Below are positions 14,101-25,100 of a stretch of DNA of 64,000 nt, in pieces. Every line of letters begins with the position of its first letter. Position 1 is the stretch's first letter. The translations under genes were made by a program, and so were the position numbers. The notes below the pieces were generated by a model that worked only from the letters and a program-made list of their open reading frames with translations, had not been told where the DNA came from and made no database searches. The DNA is from Antedon bifida (taxonomy: Eukaryota > Echinodermata > Crinoidea > Comatulida > Antedonidae), in the NCBI GenBank assembly GCA_963402885.1, contig OY727098.1, positions 12,882,717-12,946,716 on the forward strand, written 5' to 3'.

Positions 14101-17100
14101 ATTCGTTTCTCACTATTAAAAGGTACTTTAGATGCATTTTCCTCTTTTTGCTTCTGTAACAAAATGTTTCTGTCTTTTAGAATAAAAGTGACACTGTCAC
14201 AGGCTCCATTTAACGAATCCTCTCCAGGTGCCAGTATAATGATATAAAACAAAGACACATCATTATCCTGAGATACTATATGAGACACGATTACACAATT
14301 GTTCATATGGATCTTCATTCTATCATCTGTTTGTTTGTGACTACAATTTGTCAACCATCAACACTGTCTTTTGCATATATATATGCCAATACATAGTTTC
14401 ATTACTATTGTACAATATGTCCAGCTTTCCTGAAAACACCCTTGTGTACTGTAGTGTGTTGTAGTATGATTTTATCATGATCTATAACATGATTTTAAAA
14501 TACACTTCTGATGCTTTTATTGTCAATGCATTTAGTACTTAAAAAGTAAAAAAACCTAAGTTTCTAGTGGTATTGATAATAGATCTCCAGAAATATATAT
14601 TGTTTTATTATGTACACTGGGAACAGACGTGTATATGTATAATTTGTCGGTGACATTCAAAAATATTATACAACAGTGTCATACAGAATGATGACAATTA
14701 ATTGGTCTATTATAGTACCTTTTAACCTTTTCAATATCATGATTGTACTTGCACCCGGATAGAAGGAGGTATTTAATCAGTTATTCTTATTACGATTTTA
14801 ATTGTGTTGTATTTTTTTATATCTAGGGTGTATTTATTTGATTATACATGTTACCATATTACACTAAAAAAAAATAAACGCCTCCACCGTATAAACACCC
14901 CTCCCCCTAAACACCCCTCCCCCTAAACACCCCTGTGAACAATAAATGCCCGGGGCCTTTATTCTGATAAATACGGTAAGTTACTTCTAGCATTCTGAAA
15001 AGAACTGTTGAGTTTGACGTTTCTATCGATGTTTGATCGTCCTCAGGGTTCAACAATATTTTCTAGCATTATTATAAGCAAAAGTACAATTACAAACAGT
15101 AAATGATTTGTTGTAATTCCTATAATGAAACCATTTAAAGCATCAGTTATTACATAACATTTATATAAGAATAAGTTGTATGGAGGTATGTTTTTTGTTT
15201 GAAACATTAGTAATTAATAGTATTTCTGATCATCTTTTCACTAAATTTTCTGTTAGAATGAATGTAAATATGTTTATTTCCAACAATTTGATACCAAATT
15301 TAAGTTTTTACGATGCCTTCTCAACATTTTGAGACCAGTGGTTGCAGAGATACAAGTACCTATTTGTGTTTGTTCATATAACCCTTGACCCTGACCCTTT
15401 GACATTTTGTAAAATTTTTCAAAATGTGCAACAAATAACAAAATGTATATTGCGAACAATTTAAGACCTAATTTAAGTGTCTACGACCAATAGTAACGGA
15501 GATACATACATGCCCTGAGTAGTGGGTCAAAAAATTTAGAAATGGCATTTTCGGTCATTTTCGACTACAATTTCCCATTAGACTGAATATAAATATATAC
15601 CTACTGATCAATTTGAGACCAAAATTACCTTACTGTGACCAGTGGTTGTCGAGATTTAAGGACCTATTGGTGTTTGGTATTATAACCTTTCACCCTGACC
15701 TTTTGACCTTTTGCCACATTTTCAAAATGTGTAACCAAGACAAACATGATTGTTTGACCATCCTAAACCAATTTCTGAAGTCAAATTCTCTGGACCTCAA
15801 AGTGCATACGAAAGTTGATCTAGCTACTAGAGTATATGTACAGTATAAAAAAACACAAGGAAAACAAAATAAAAAAATTAATAATAAAAAAACTACAAAG
15901 TACCATATTTACAAAGCAACAACATAGGAGAGAAACAGAATATAACTATTAAAAGGTTTTGTATTACAGTAAATAAAAATATGCTTATGATGTTTGTGGT
16001 CAAGCATATGTGAAGGAAAAAGGAAAAACAAATGAAAAGACTGAAAAAAAAACATTCTTACATTATACAGTAAAAGAAATAACCTGAGAAAAGTACAAAA
16101 TTTAGTTGAGAAGGAATTGTATTGATAGATAATTACTTTCTAATTCATATTTATCATAGGCTAATTTAATTGCTAATTGATTTCAAGATTTGACATCAAG
16201 GAATAAATGACCAACCATTTTTACAACTTATTTTGAAAGCTAATGAGTTGTAGATATGAATTCATGTAACTTGTTGCTTGACAAGTTGTCTGACATCATC
16301 ATATGGCCACTCTATTGGAAAAAATGGATTTTTGTCATTCGCATTTTCTAGCAGACATGCATGTGGCGTTTTTGGTGTTGTGCAGATAACTAACTCGTCA
16401 AAGTGACGAGTTCAAATCTAGTTCAGTTTTCATGTTATTAGCCACTAGCCATTCGGAGTATTCTAGATTGTTACACATGTATTCCAGTCGGTAACTAACA
16501 GCCGAGCAATCTGTCGGCAAGTAGTGATCAACAACCAACATTATGTATTTAACAACCATTTCCTACAAACACGGGTTAATAAAAAGTGCACAATAATTTT
16601 ATACTGATAATAGGCATAACCTATTTTCAGTATACTCCCTGAGAACTGTTCATCTGGTTTGTTGTCGCCAACTCTAGAGTGTATTTTGCCCACAATGGCA
16701 CCATTTGCCTCTTCAGAGAAGTTATTAACGTTTTAGTCGTTGTATGATGTACAAAATGGATATTCAAACCAAAATCCTCTTTGATTATGTATAACATAAC
16801 ATATCGTTTGGCGTATTTAAATTCAGGAGTTATAATCACTACATTTCTGTTTTCTTCATGAATGTCAGTGAAAATGAATTGACACCTATGAAGAAAAATG
16901 TAATATTTATTTATAATCTATAAAATACAAATAAAAGAAAATTAAGAAAGCAAATTAATTGTTTGATTACATACATGATTACTCGAATCCAAAAATAGTA
17001 TTTTTTAGATAAGGATTGTTTATTTATTCCATTTCTTTTCATTTTTTTTCTTTTCTTTCCCTTTCCTTTTCTTTCTTTCCTTTACATTACATTTCATTTT

Positions 17101-19649
17101 ATTTTATTATTTTGCCACACACACATATTATCTAAGTTGAACCTTAAATCCTACCTTTTCGAAATCTTTATTGATGTCTCACTGCCTGTCGATGAAGTTC
17201 CATCTTGATATTTCCAAGGATACCAAATATTATCGAGTACATAATCTCTGTAGTTACATTTGTGAGAAGGATGCTCTTTAAATGGGCAATACAAATGTGT
17301 AATCGCAGGTTCAGGTGAATTACATGCATTAGGAAGTTTAATATCAAGAGCAATATCTCCTTTATATCCGGCCCCACGAGCTGATGACACTTGAAATGTA
17401 AACTGTAAGCAAATAATACTATTCATATTAGCTGGTAATATTTAATCTAATTAACTGATAACACATCGTACAGTTTATATCCCATTAATGATTTATCAGT
17501 CGAAATAAGTTCTAAATAAACACTTTTAAGCATTTAATAAATAAGGCAATAATATCAAAATACATATGAGTATTTACCTTGATCAGTTCATTGAACACTC
17601 CCTTATTATTGATATCAATAGCGCCAAGCGACCATTCCGAGGTAGGTGTACTAGTTTTATACGATAGATGCATGTCTGATAATCGATATTTACCTCGAAC
17701 CGTCAAACTACCTATTTCCTCGTCGTACATGTGATACCAAAACTTAAGGCACATTGGACCATTTATATGTCTAATATACGGTGTGCTGATAGAGGTGACT
17801 CCTCATGCTCTTCCTCCAAGCGATGCTTCAACTTATATATAATGGCCTTTAACAAGTACAAATTTATAATTTATAATTAATTGGAGTGCAATATCGTACG
17901 CTTTGAACATGTCTATATATAGGGTGCCATCTATATCGTCACACAATACCGGTACAAAATTACTAGTACTACGGCAAGTACTAGGCTAGCTTGGCCTAAT
18001 TAATATTTTTAAATTAAGAAATTAATGGTTACTGGATAATTGTACTAAAAAAATGTTATTTAATATATTAAGTAATACAGGAACCATTGGTAAAGTTGTG
18101 TTATTTTAATTATAAAAAGGATGCCCCCTCTCACACTATATCGGTATTACTACCGGCATTTTCCAAAATTGAATCAATAGTTTATAGTTGTTTATATAAT
18201 ATATATTATATAATATTATATAATATATATTCATAATTGTAGTAATAATAATCATAGAAGAATTCATGGCAGTTAACAGTAACTGTATGTTGGAGAAGCT
18301 ACTCAAATGTTACTGTTTAGTTTTTAAAATCTTTTAAATCTTAAATAAATACCACAAAAATGTAAAAATGGAACATTTCGTTATAAAAAATTCTGGGCTG
18401 AAAACGACTCGTATCTACTAAAGACATATACTATAAAAAAAAATTAAATAACCTCACTTAATTTTTATTTTCATTTGTTTTTTAATGTAACTCATTTAAA
18501 TCTCTTTGTATAATTAATTTATGTATTCTTATGTCATTTTAACTAATTTGCTACCTTTGTAATTATATATAAATTATTGATATTGTTGTAGCAAGAGCAG
18601 TTAATTCTGTTCAGCCTATGCCTATTGCTTGCTTCTGGCAAGATTGTGCTTGATATAACATGTCAATTAAATAGTATTATTATCACTGAATTTCTATTCA
18701 AAATGCATTAAAGAAAAGTGGAATTCCAAAAGATTTGAAAGTGAGTATTGGACGTAACATTGCAGATTCTATGGCCCACCGAACACCGTTCTTCCTACTC
18801 CTTTCTAACAATGGTAGTGTTCATTATGAATGGTATGATCTGGTTGGTTAATGTTCACTCTCAAACACATTTATTACAAATCTTTTACCTTTAGGACTTG
18901 TTGTGACAAATGTGGAAGGTTTTACAGAGAAATTTTATCATTTGTACCAGGAGCTGCAGCCATCGTTTCACTAGTGGTTTTACTTACATTAATTCCTGTA
19001 AACATTGGCAAAAGAGGTAAATATTGAATTTGAATGTCTAATATTACACCGTACCATTGGGTATTAAACCTACATTAGTGCAAAATAATTTTTAAATAAT
19101 CTATGGAAAACTATACTATTTTAAGTTATTATTTTGCATCAATATTACAGTAAAGATATTTTTAATTTGCAAATGGCTGTTATATGATATATAATTGAAA
19201 TAAAATAAGATAAAATAGAATAAATACATAAACAAGAAAAACACACTTCAATATCATCACAATGATCATTTAAAATCTTTTTAGTCTGCCAGATTAATTA
19301 TTTGATGCCAAAATTACTAAATACAAAATTATGCCTATTTATATTAAGAATGAGTAACCATTTTGTTTATTCTAATTTTTCAATTTTCTTAATTCTGACA
19401 GCCACCCAGTACAAAAATTCTTCTTTGTAATGGTCTTGACAATCAAAATCTATGGAAAAGAGACATTGCGAGGTTAAGGAGAAAACTATCTTGGCATATT
19501 TTTTAATTTTTGTCATACTAATAATTTAAGTTCTTTTTTTTAAAGATAATATTGTAGCATTAGAAGACAATGAAGATGAAAGAAAGGCACTACTTGCTTG
19601 TGCACAAGAAACAAATGCTTACATTGATGAAGATCCTGCCAGAACTTAG
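2127..19649 (+). CDS. MFSD12: MFSD12-like major facilitator superfamily transporter
   Basis: Eleven exons with GT-AG introns and matching phases: 2127-2263, 2373-2506, 4111-4321, 7000-7117, 9754-9918, 10042-10134, 10367-10459, 10798-10965, 12409-12503, 18895-19016 and 19546-19649. They join into 1440 nt, 479 aa plus stop, close to the 480 aa of human MFSD12. Hallmarks are [20 protein letters not shown] at the N-terminus, [14 protein letters not shown] and YGRRKTWHL in loop 2-3, [23 protein letters not shown] and [18 protein letters not shown]. Twelve membrane helices are expected for the family. In mammals the protein is needed for cystine import into lysosomes and melanosomes; that function is inferred here. 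The C-terminal tail has an acidic dileucine ERKALL (aa 457-462), which fits lysosomal sorting. A possible splice acceptor 12 bases before the ATG suggests an upstream 5' UTR exon that was not found. Intron 9 is 6.4 kb and holds a long inverted repeat and antisense MAM exons. Confidence 0.95.
2887..3350 (-). repeat. LINE 3' end with short tandem tail
   Basis: Within MFSD12 intron 2. Read on the minus strand it ends CATGACAATAAAGATTTATC followed by repeats of TTATC, a typical 3' terminus of CR1/Rex-like LINEs, which end in short tandem repeats instead of poly(A). No coding part is recognisable. The upstream limit near 3350 is approximate. The rest of intron 2 (3350-4110) shows nothing identifiable. 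Confidence 0.5.
4735..4990 (+). repeat. Half copy of the CGCACCTG MITE family
   Basis: In MFSD12 intron 3. The stretch from TTTCGCACCTG to the block AAATTGATGATTTTACAGAC and ACATGTTTC matches, with divergence, the left end of the element at 42006-42897. No matching right end was found downstream. The 84-bp satellite starts directly after it, where the internal part of the element would be expected. Confidence 0.6.
4998..6072 (+). repeat. Satellite of about 84-bp monomers in higher-order repeats
   Basis: Thirteen tandem monomers, each carrying AATGGTCTAAAACG and a TTTGATGTTTT or TTTGGTGTTTT block. Four monomer types can be told apart (A: AAAAGTTTTATCG; B: AACCAAGTTTTTTCG; C: AACAAGTTTTTTCG; D: AATTTTTGTCG or similar). 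They follow the order ABCCD, ABCD, ABCD, with type A near 5003, 5430 and 5765. The whole array sits in MFSD12 intron 3 and is read through by that gene. Confidence 0.9.
6296..6352 (+). repeat. Polypyrimidine (CTCT/CCCC) tract
   Basis: A run of C and T only, built from CCCTTTATCTCTCTCT repeats, in MFSD12 intron 3 between the satellite and exon 4. The rest of 6073-6999 holds no recognisable element. Confidence 0.8.
7291..7422. mobile_element. Short palindromic element (hairpin MITE)
   Basis: Two arms of about 58 bases, starting AAATATAAGATTTTACATTC and ending with its near-perfect inverse, flank a short loop around AAGCGCTAGCTGA. The entire 132-bp unit can fold into one hairpin in the MFSD12 pre-mRNA (intron 4). 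It resembles a foldback MITE; no target duplication was identified. Confidence 0.7.
7820..8100 (+). repeat. tRNA-derived SINE-like unit
   Basis: The head carries RNA polymerase III promoter boxes at tRNA spacing: an A box TGGCGCAGCGG at 7830-7840 and a B box GAGTTCAAATC at 7879-7889. The cloverleaf is not intact and no tRNA-length 3' end follows. Behind it lies a body with a 33-bp direct repeat (GAAAATTACACAGTCAATAT at about 7939, again near 8021). This fits a tRNA-derived SINE in MFSD12 intron 4; the end is approximate. Confidence 0.55.
9110..9515 (+). repeat. LINE C-terminus and 3' UTR relic
   Basis: The translation contains SHFGTAIW followed by a KTTFDNF-like block, the usual end of CR1-type ORF2 proteins, and the DNA continues with GGCTATCCGTCC and an AATAAA-rich end. 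The same GGCTACCCGTC block ends the minus-strand LINE fragment at 53932-54690, so both may be one family. It lies in MFSD12 intron 4, just before exon 5. Stops break the frame. Confidence 0.55.
13404..13510 (-). repeat. LINE 3' tail inserted in one arm of the inverted repeat
   Basis: Present in the left arm of the 12600-15855 inverted repeat and absent from the matching point of the right arm near 15150. On the minus strand it ends in tandem TTGAATC units, the kind of tail seen on CR1/L2-like LINEs. It therefore arrived after the inverted repeat formed. Confidence 0.55.
13891..13974 (+). repeat. 80-bp interspersed repeat with GGTCGGT motif, copy 2
   Basis: Same family as 951-1030, here inside the central spacer of the first long inverted repeat. 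It differs by a small insertion (TCAAAT) after CACTAAC and by scattered substitutions. Confidence 0.7.
16627..17855 (-). pseudogene. MAM-domain exons, antisense in MFSD12 intron 9
   Basis: Three minus-strand segments encode parts of two MAM domains, the extracellular adhesion module of meprins and receptor phosphatases. The first (about 17855-17578) reads [20 protein letters not shown] and ends at a GT donor after AAG. The second (17402-17155) starts after CAG with [20 protein letters not shown], then [13 protein letters not shown] opens a new domain. The third (16885-16627) starts after TAG and includes NVVIITPEF. Splice phases agree at both junctions (0, then 2), as expected of real exons. 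Against a working gene, the first segment has in-frame stops just upstream (TAA and TGA between about 17840 and 17810), and no start, signal peptide or further exons were found. A decayed gene fragment is most likely; distant exons of a live gene outside the intron are not excluded. Confidence 0.6.
17856..18894. other. Intron 9 remainder, no gene seen
   Basis: AT-rich sequence between the MAM exons and MFSD12 exon 10. A palindromic AT stretch lies near 18195-18230. Nothing else is recognised. Confidence 0.6.
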
Positions 19650-20687
19650 TTCATATAAAGATAATAATGTGGAATTAGGTGTACACTTCATTGTTGTGAT
19701 CTATTTTAAATCATAAATCGTGCATTATAGAACACATATTTTTTAAAATTGCGCGTATATAATAAGAAATTGTTTGTAAATGTTTAATTACTAATACACT
19801 GCAACTGCAACTTGCAAACAATGTCTTATTTTAAGGATTAGAAACAATTATTCACATTTTCTATATTTATATTCATTTAGTATGATATAAAAGCAAATAA
19901 TTTCCATATGTTCAGACATTCCAACCATAGTCATTCGATAGCGAGACATCCTTAATGTTAATTTGGCATTTTTCACACCAGTACAGTAGGTCACAGAAAA
20001 CTGACTTCATTCAATATGCGCAAAATGTTGACATGGTTTGGGGGATACCCTGGTGTACTAGTTCACACACACACTATCGTGGACAGACGTAATGTCGCCG
20101 TAATTGGCTGCCGATGACACGTCGTGACCCTTAGGGGAGAAGAATGTTGTTGAAAAGGTCCAAGTCCACAGCGCTCTGATCTTCATGAAATAGCGCATTA
20201 CATTACATTTTTTTTTCTGATGTTCTTAAATTAATTAGAACTAAGTTTTTTTCCCATTACATTCAAGTAAATACCACTGTACAGTATGTAAGCAAATAAT
20301 TGTGTTCAACCATGTGAACATTTCAAATGTTTTTTGATCAAAAAGTAAATCTGCAAAGATGCAAGATTTGTAGGTAGATGCAAGTGAGTGCCCAGGGCCC
20401 CACCATGGTTGGCTGAGGTTCTTTTTAAAAATATAAGGGCTAGATCCCCGGAATTTGCATTTTTATTCAATACGTACGTTATTATTTATCTGAGTTATTT
20501 ATTTTATGAAAGTTTATAAAGTATTGCTGTTGTTTTTAAAAGATATAATAGTTTGTGGTATAATGACACAGGTACAGGTGATTTTATTTTTTTATAATAC
20601 CATGCCATCAAATATTTATACCTGTGTGGTCAAATATCCTAGCCATATCATACAGCATACAGAATAATATATAATTATGATATCTAT

Positions 20688-20702
20688 AATAAACATAATA
20701 AA
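20688..20702 (+). promoter_or_regulatory. Two AATAAA signals, probable MFSD12 poly(A) site
   Basis: AATAAA at 20688-20693 and again at 20697-20702. They are the first such hexamers after the MFSD12 stop codon, giving a 3' UTR of about 1.05 kb, followed by a T-rich stretch. The signal is inferred by position only. Confidence 0.45.
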
Positions 20703-20952
20703 TTATACTGTGGTTTCTTCTAATTTTATTATTTAATAAAATGACAATTTTAGCATTATCAAAAGAACTTTTAGAATATTATATATACAGTATTTTTGTT
20801 TTCAAAAACTATGTCCTTGGTTTTACAGATGGTTTTGGTAACTAAATTTACATGCATAGTATAATCTGAATTTACAACTCCTTGGTACACGAACTAATAC
20901 AATTTCGAATTTCTTTTTAAATTGAAAACCAACAAGTTAAAAATAGCATTGT

Positions 20953-21195
20953 CCGGTTCTTTTTTCGCGCCGCGTCTCTAGGCAGCTATATTCCTAGAGG
21001 ACATAATTAATAAGAAGCTTTATCAACACGAAATCTATATATCTACGGCTGACATTTTTGGAATTTTGTAAACTCGACTAATGTATAGGTCCAAGCTGCT
21101 GGACCCCAAAAAACGTCTGGGAAAAGAGAGTCTATGAGGGCTCACGGTTGAACGATTTTTTATTCTCCCCCTTTGATTGGTTGACGCGAATCACC
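20953..21195 (+). repeat. 240-bp interspersed repeat, copy 1
   Basis: Runs from CGCGCCGCGTCTCTAG through AATAAGAAGCTTTATCA and AAAACGTCTGGGAAAAGAGA to TTTGATTGGTTGACGCGA. A second, well-conserved copy in the same direction lies at 51489-51720, and a decayed relative at 34352-34532. No coding capacity; class unknown. Confidence 0.7.
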
Positions 21196-21744
21196 ACACT
21201 GCGGAAGAATTTTCTCACGTGTGCCGTGAAGTCACGTTTTCTCTGACACACACGTCGGGAAAATATTGAAATTCTTTGAATGAGGTTGCATAAACACTCT
21301 TTTATTTAATAAACATGTAATATCATATTTTATTGAATTTTACAATGTTGATATACAAAATATATTTACTAAAAACCGTTTTTTTTTTTTATTAAGGTCA
21401 TACAATTGCCTACTGAGGGCGCAATTTATTTACTTCGTTCGTGGCTAAACACGATTATTTTCGGCGATGTTTTGGACCCTATATTTCGAAAACTACAGTC
21501 AGATTTTCACAATTCTTTATTATAATATTGATACATAATATTAACAGGCAACTTTTAATGTTGCATCGTTATCCCTACGTAATAGGCCTATAGACTAGTG
21601 GGTCGGGTGCATTGTTTTTTCCTATTAGGTTAAGGCAGATACTATATAGGGCGTGCATATATCATGAATATTCATGATGCATGCCTGAGCTCATGACGTC
21701 ATACTTGCAAAACACACTGTCTGATGCACGTTCGCAGAATAGTG

Positions 21745-21965
21745 GCCAAAAATCTGGCATAATTATGCTATCTGGCATAATTTTGACCAATCTGACATCT
21801 GGCATTTATGCTAGATATAATTTTAAAAATCTAGTATAATCTGCCATAATTTGATAAACCCAATTCCACAGCATATTTACCACGATTTAGCATATTATCT
21901 GGCATATTTTCAATAAAAAAACTAGCATAATTTGTACTCAATCTAGCATAATTTAGCCTAAAACC
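21745..21965 (+). repeat. Degenerate tandem repeat of CTGGCATAATT
   Basis: About ten imperfect copies of an 11-base word (CTGGCATAATT, CTAGCATAATT and variants) spaced irregularly. The sequence between 21200 and 21745 is otherwise featureless apart from a short palindrome, ATCATGAATATTCATGAT, near 21660. Confidence 0.55.
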
Positions 21966-22199
21966 TGATTTTTGTTTGCTTCTCACTTTTGTGGTACATA
22001 AAACAAACATACCTGTATAATCACAATTGATTCTAATGGTTATGTGTAAGTTTTACTTAATTCATTTAATATGTACATTGTTGGATGTCAACAAATAAAT
22101 ATTTATAAACATAAGCAACATAGGCCTAAATACAATTATTATAAAGTTTTTGTTTTATTTATTTTATTTTTGCATTAACAGCCAGTTCCAAATATATAG

Positions 22200-25100
22200 G
22201 GATTAATTCATGTTATGTCAGAAAGTACAATGTATTAGACTACTAGTTGGGGAGCCAGAACTGCACCCTCTAGCAAACTATTCCAACAATGTGTTTTTGC
22301 TTCCTTATATCAATACAAATCAATTTTTTGCTGTTGACCGAAAAAAAATTGGGATGCTTGGTCAGTACAGGGGCCAAAATTTCAATATGGTCAAAGTTAA
22401 GACTGTGCGACTTGGTAACTACTGGGTGTATTGGAATACTTGTTATACTATATTTCTATTCACTCTAATGGGAAACTTTTGCCAAAAGTGGACGGAAACC
22501 CCTTTCTGACCACTGGTCAAGAAATTGGCCATATGAATATCTCAGCAACCACCGGTCAGAAAAGTGATAATTGTGGTCTCAAATTACTCGCAAAGTATAT
22601 GTTTATATTTGTTCTAATATAATAAAAATCATAAAACTGTCAATAAACCCCTAATTTTGACCTTTGACATATAGCCGGCACAAGCATTTATGGTTTAGAG
22701 CACACTTTTCATATCTCAGAAATTGTTGAGCGGATATGGTCGTCGTTGGTGTCACAATACTCAGAAGATACATATTTCTATTCACTTTAATGGACAAATT
22801 TTGAAAAAAATGACCGTGAAACTTTATTTTTGACCATTGGTCAAGAAAATAGCCATATCAATATCTCAGCAACCACTAGTCAAACAGTTATAATTTTAAT
22901 CTCAAATTATTCGCAATATATATATTTATATTTTCTCTAATACAACAGAAATACACAAAATGTTAAAAAATACCTTATTTTGACATTTAACCTATAGCTG
23001 GTACAAACATTTTTGCGTGGAGCACACTTACATTTTTAATAACTAGCGAATATTGTCTTGCTTAATCAGTGACTGTTGAGTGTGGTACCGTAAATCTTCT
23101 AATTGTAACCCTGGGTTATTATTCTTTAATTGTTTTTTAGGGTGGATTACTATTATAAGTGGGGTTACTATTAGAGTAGTGGGTTACTATTACTAATATT
23201 AAATTAGGCACCTGAAAATAGTAAACCCACCCTCAACTTTTCGGTCAGCAACTCATAGAAAAAGAATAAAACAGTACGAATAAACAAATTTGGTTGAACT
23301 CTAACTTATTTTATAAACTCAAAAACACTCAATAAGTCCTCCTTTTTGTTGAAATCACTAATTTATAATAATTTATAACTAATATTAATTAAAAAGCTTA
23401 CCATGTTTGCACAATAAACCTTAAAGATGTATTGTCCCTTAAACACAAAAAAATGAAGGTCAAAATATTCTAAATTTAAATTGGGCATATATCAGTAATA
23501 TTAAAGTTATTCACTTTAAGTCGAAAATTCGAGTCAAAAACAACAATTTTACGTAATTAAAAGCTAAATTAATTTGATTACATTTCGTCTTGAAAATCGT
23601 GGCGAGCGAAAGTAAACAAAGATTTCAAACCATGAGTATACATTATGCATGATGCTAATTAGGATTGAGAAGGTGTTTTCACACAGATCGCGAGGAAGTT
23701 TTATGAGTATGCATACAGAGTAGCCAAATAAGCGCGTTGCATTATGAGATATGTTTTGATCGAAAACTTTGACTGGAAGTCAAAGTTATTTTTGGAACCA
23801 AAAAACGTCTGTATTTCAGTTAAATTTTTTTTTTTCCGACTAATTTTTGGTGAAAGTTAATAACTATTATGATACTTCAAAATGACCCACTTTTTTTCGA
23901 AATCTTTTATTTTTTATTTTTTTGGAATTTGACAAAGGGACAATACATCTTTAAACTTCATACTACTCAGTATTAATATGTGATTTTAAGTAAAACTAAA
24001 AATTAATAATTTAACAAGAACTTAGGTTTGTTTTGTTCAGATGTTCCAATGTTTCACTCCATTACAATAAGCTGTTTGATGCAGCATACTTAGACATATT
24101 GAATCTTTTAATACAAATAAACAAAAATATGTAAATTAGTTGCATAGTAATCTTTATTCACAAACCTATATTTAGGATACTAGTTTTAATTAATGTAGTA
24201 TGATGGTTTACTATGCAATATTCATTCATTTATTCTTAAATTATTAGTAAATCCAACAAAAAGGAGGATGAGTAAATAACAATAATTATTATTACATAAC
24301 ATAGTCATACTGTAACGGTTTACTTTGATTTGTCTTTAGATTTTCATAATTTTAAACACAAGCAAGAAAGAAACTGGGTACAGTTTTAAATTGAAATATT
24401 GCGAGTGTTTAAATTTGGTATTATAGCATAATGATTTGGGCAGTCTATGTGTGTGGAGACGGCGTGACTTTCCCTATCCATAAATTAAAAGTATACAGTA
24501 CAAATCAACAACATTAGTGTTACAGAATTGAGAAGTGTGATACGATTGTATTAACTAAAAGGTCCATGTTTCCATTTTCTTACCTCAGCCCCAACCATGA
24601 TGGGACTGAGGTGGTGCAGAAGACCCCTCACTTAACCGCCCCTACCATTGAAATTGGCTCGACCTCCTATGTGTATATTTCAGATTCAAATATCTTGTTA
24701 AGGTTTTATACAATTGACTCCAAGCTGGAACATTGATACTTAATTTCTGGTCAACTATAGGTCCATATTTTCAAAAAATTATCTTTACTCAATCCCAACA
24801 CGATGGGGGCTGAGGTTGAGAATTCCCTCCTAATCGCCACCGCTTCCACTGAAAACTATCATCCACATATCCAGTGTATTTAAATTTAACACATACAAAT
24901 TAATCGTAATTGGTTGGTCCATCAAAGGCTTCCAACTTCGAACCCTTCTATAAGAACTAGTTTACGAGCCTTGAGTAGCCTACCGTATGGTGTATCAAGG
25001 GCAGTGTGTTTCAATTTATCATGTATACCTGAAAAGAAAGGCTCCACTTTTTCATAACTTGTTATTTCGTTTTTAAACATATTCATTCCAAGTATTTTGA

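Larger units (their letters stand above)
12600..15855. mobile_element. Long inverted repeat element 1 (foldback type)
   Basis: Left arm about 12600-13795 and right arm about 14840-15855 are inverted copies of each other around a centre of roughly 1 kb. Matching points include CTAGCTAGATCAACTTTC (left) against its inverse near 15820, and the AATAAATGGCCCGGGCATTT block near 13690 against 14940. The arms contain degenerate internal repeats with AACCACTGGTCGCAG and CCTTTGACC. The left arm has about 110 extra bases (13404-13510) that look like an inserted LINE tail. Each arm carries a PLE-end-like motif (13604-13636 and 15016-15046). The element lies wholly in MFSD12 intron 9. No transposase was seen. 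Confidence 0.8.

Noticed and set aside
16380-16435. Second tRNA-like SINE head (CGAGTTCAAATCTAG)
   Set aside because: Only the B-box-like word is present; no A box at the right distance.
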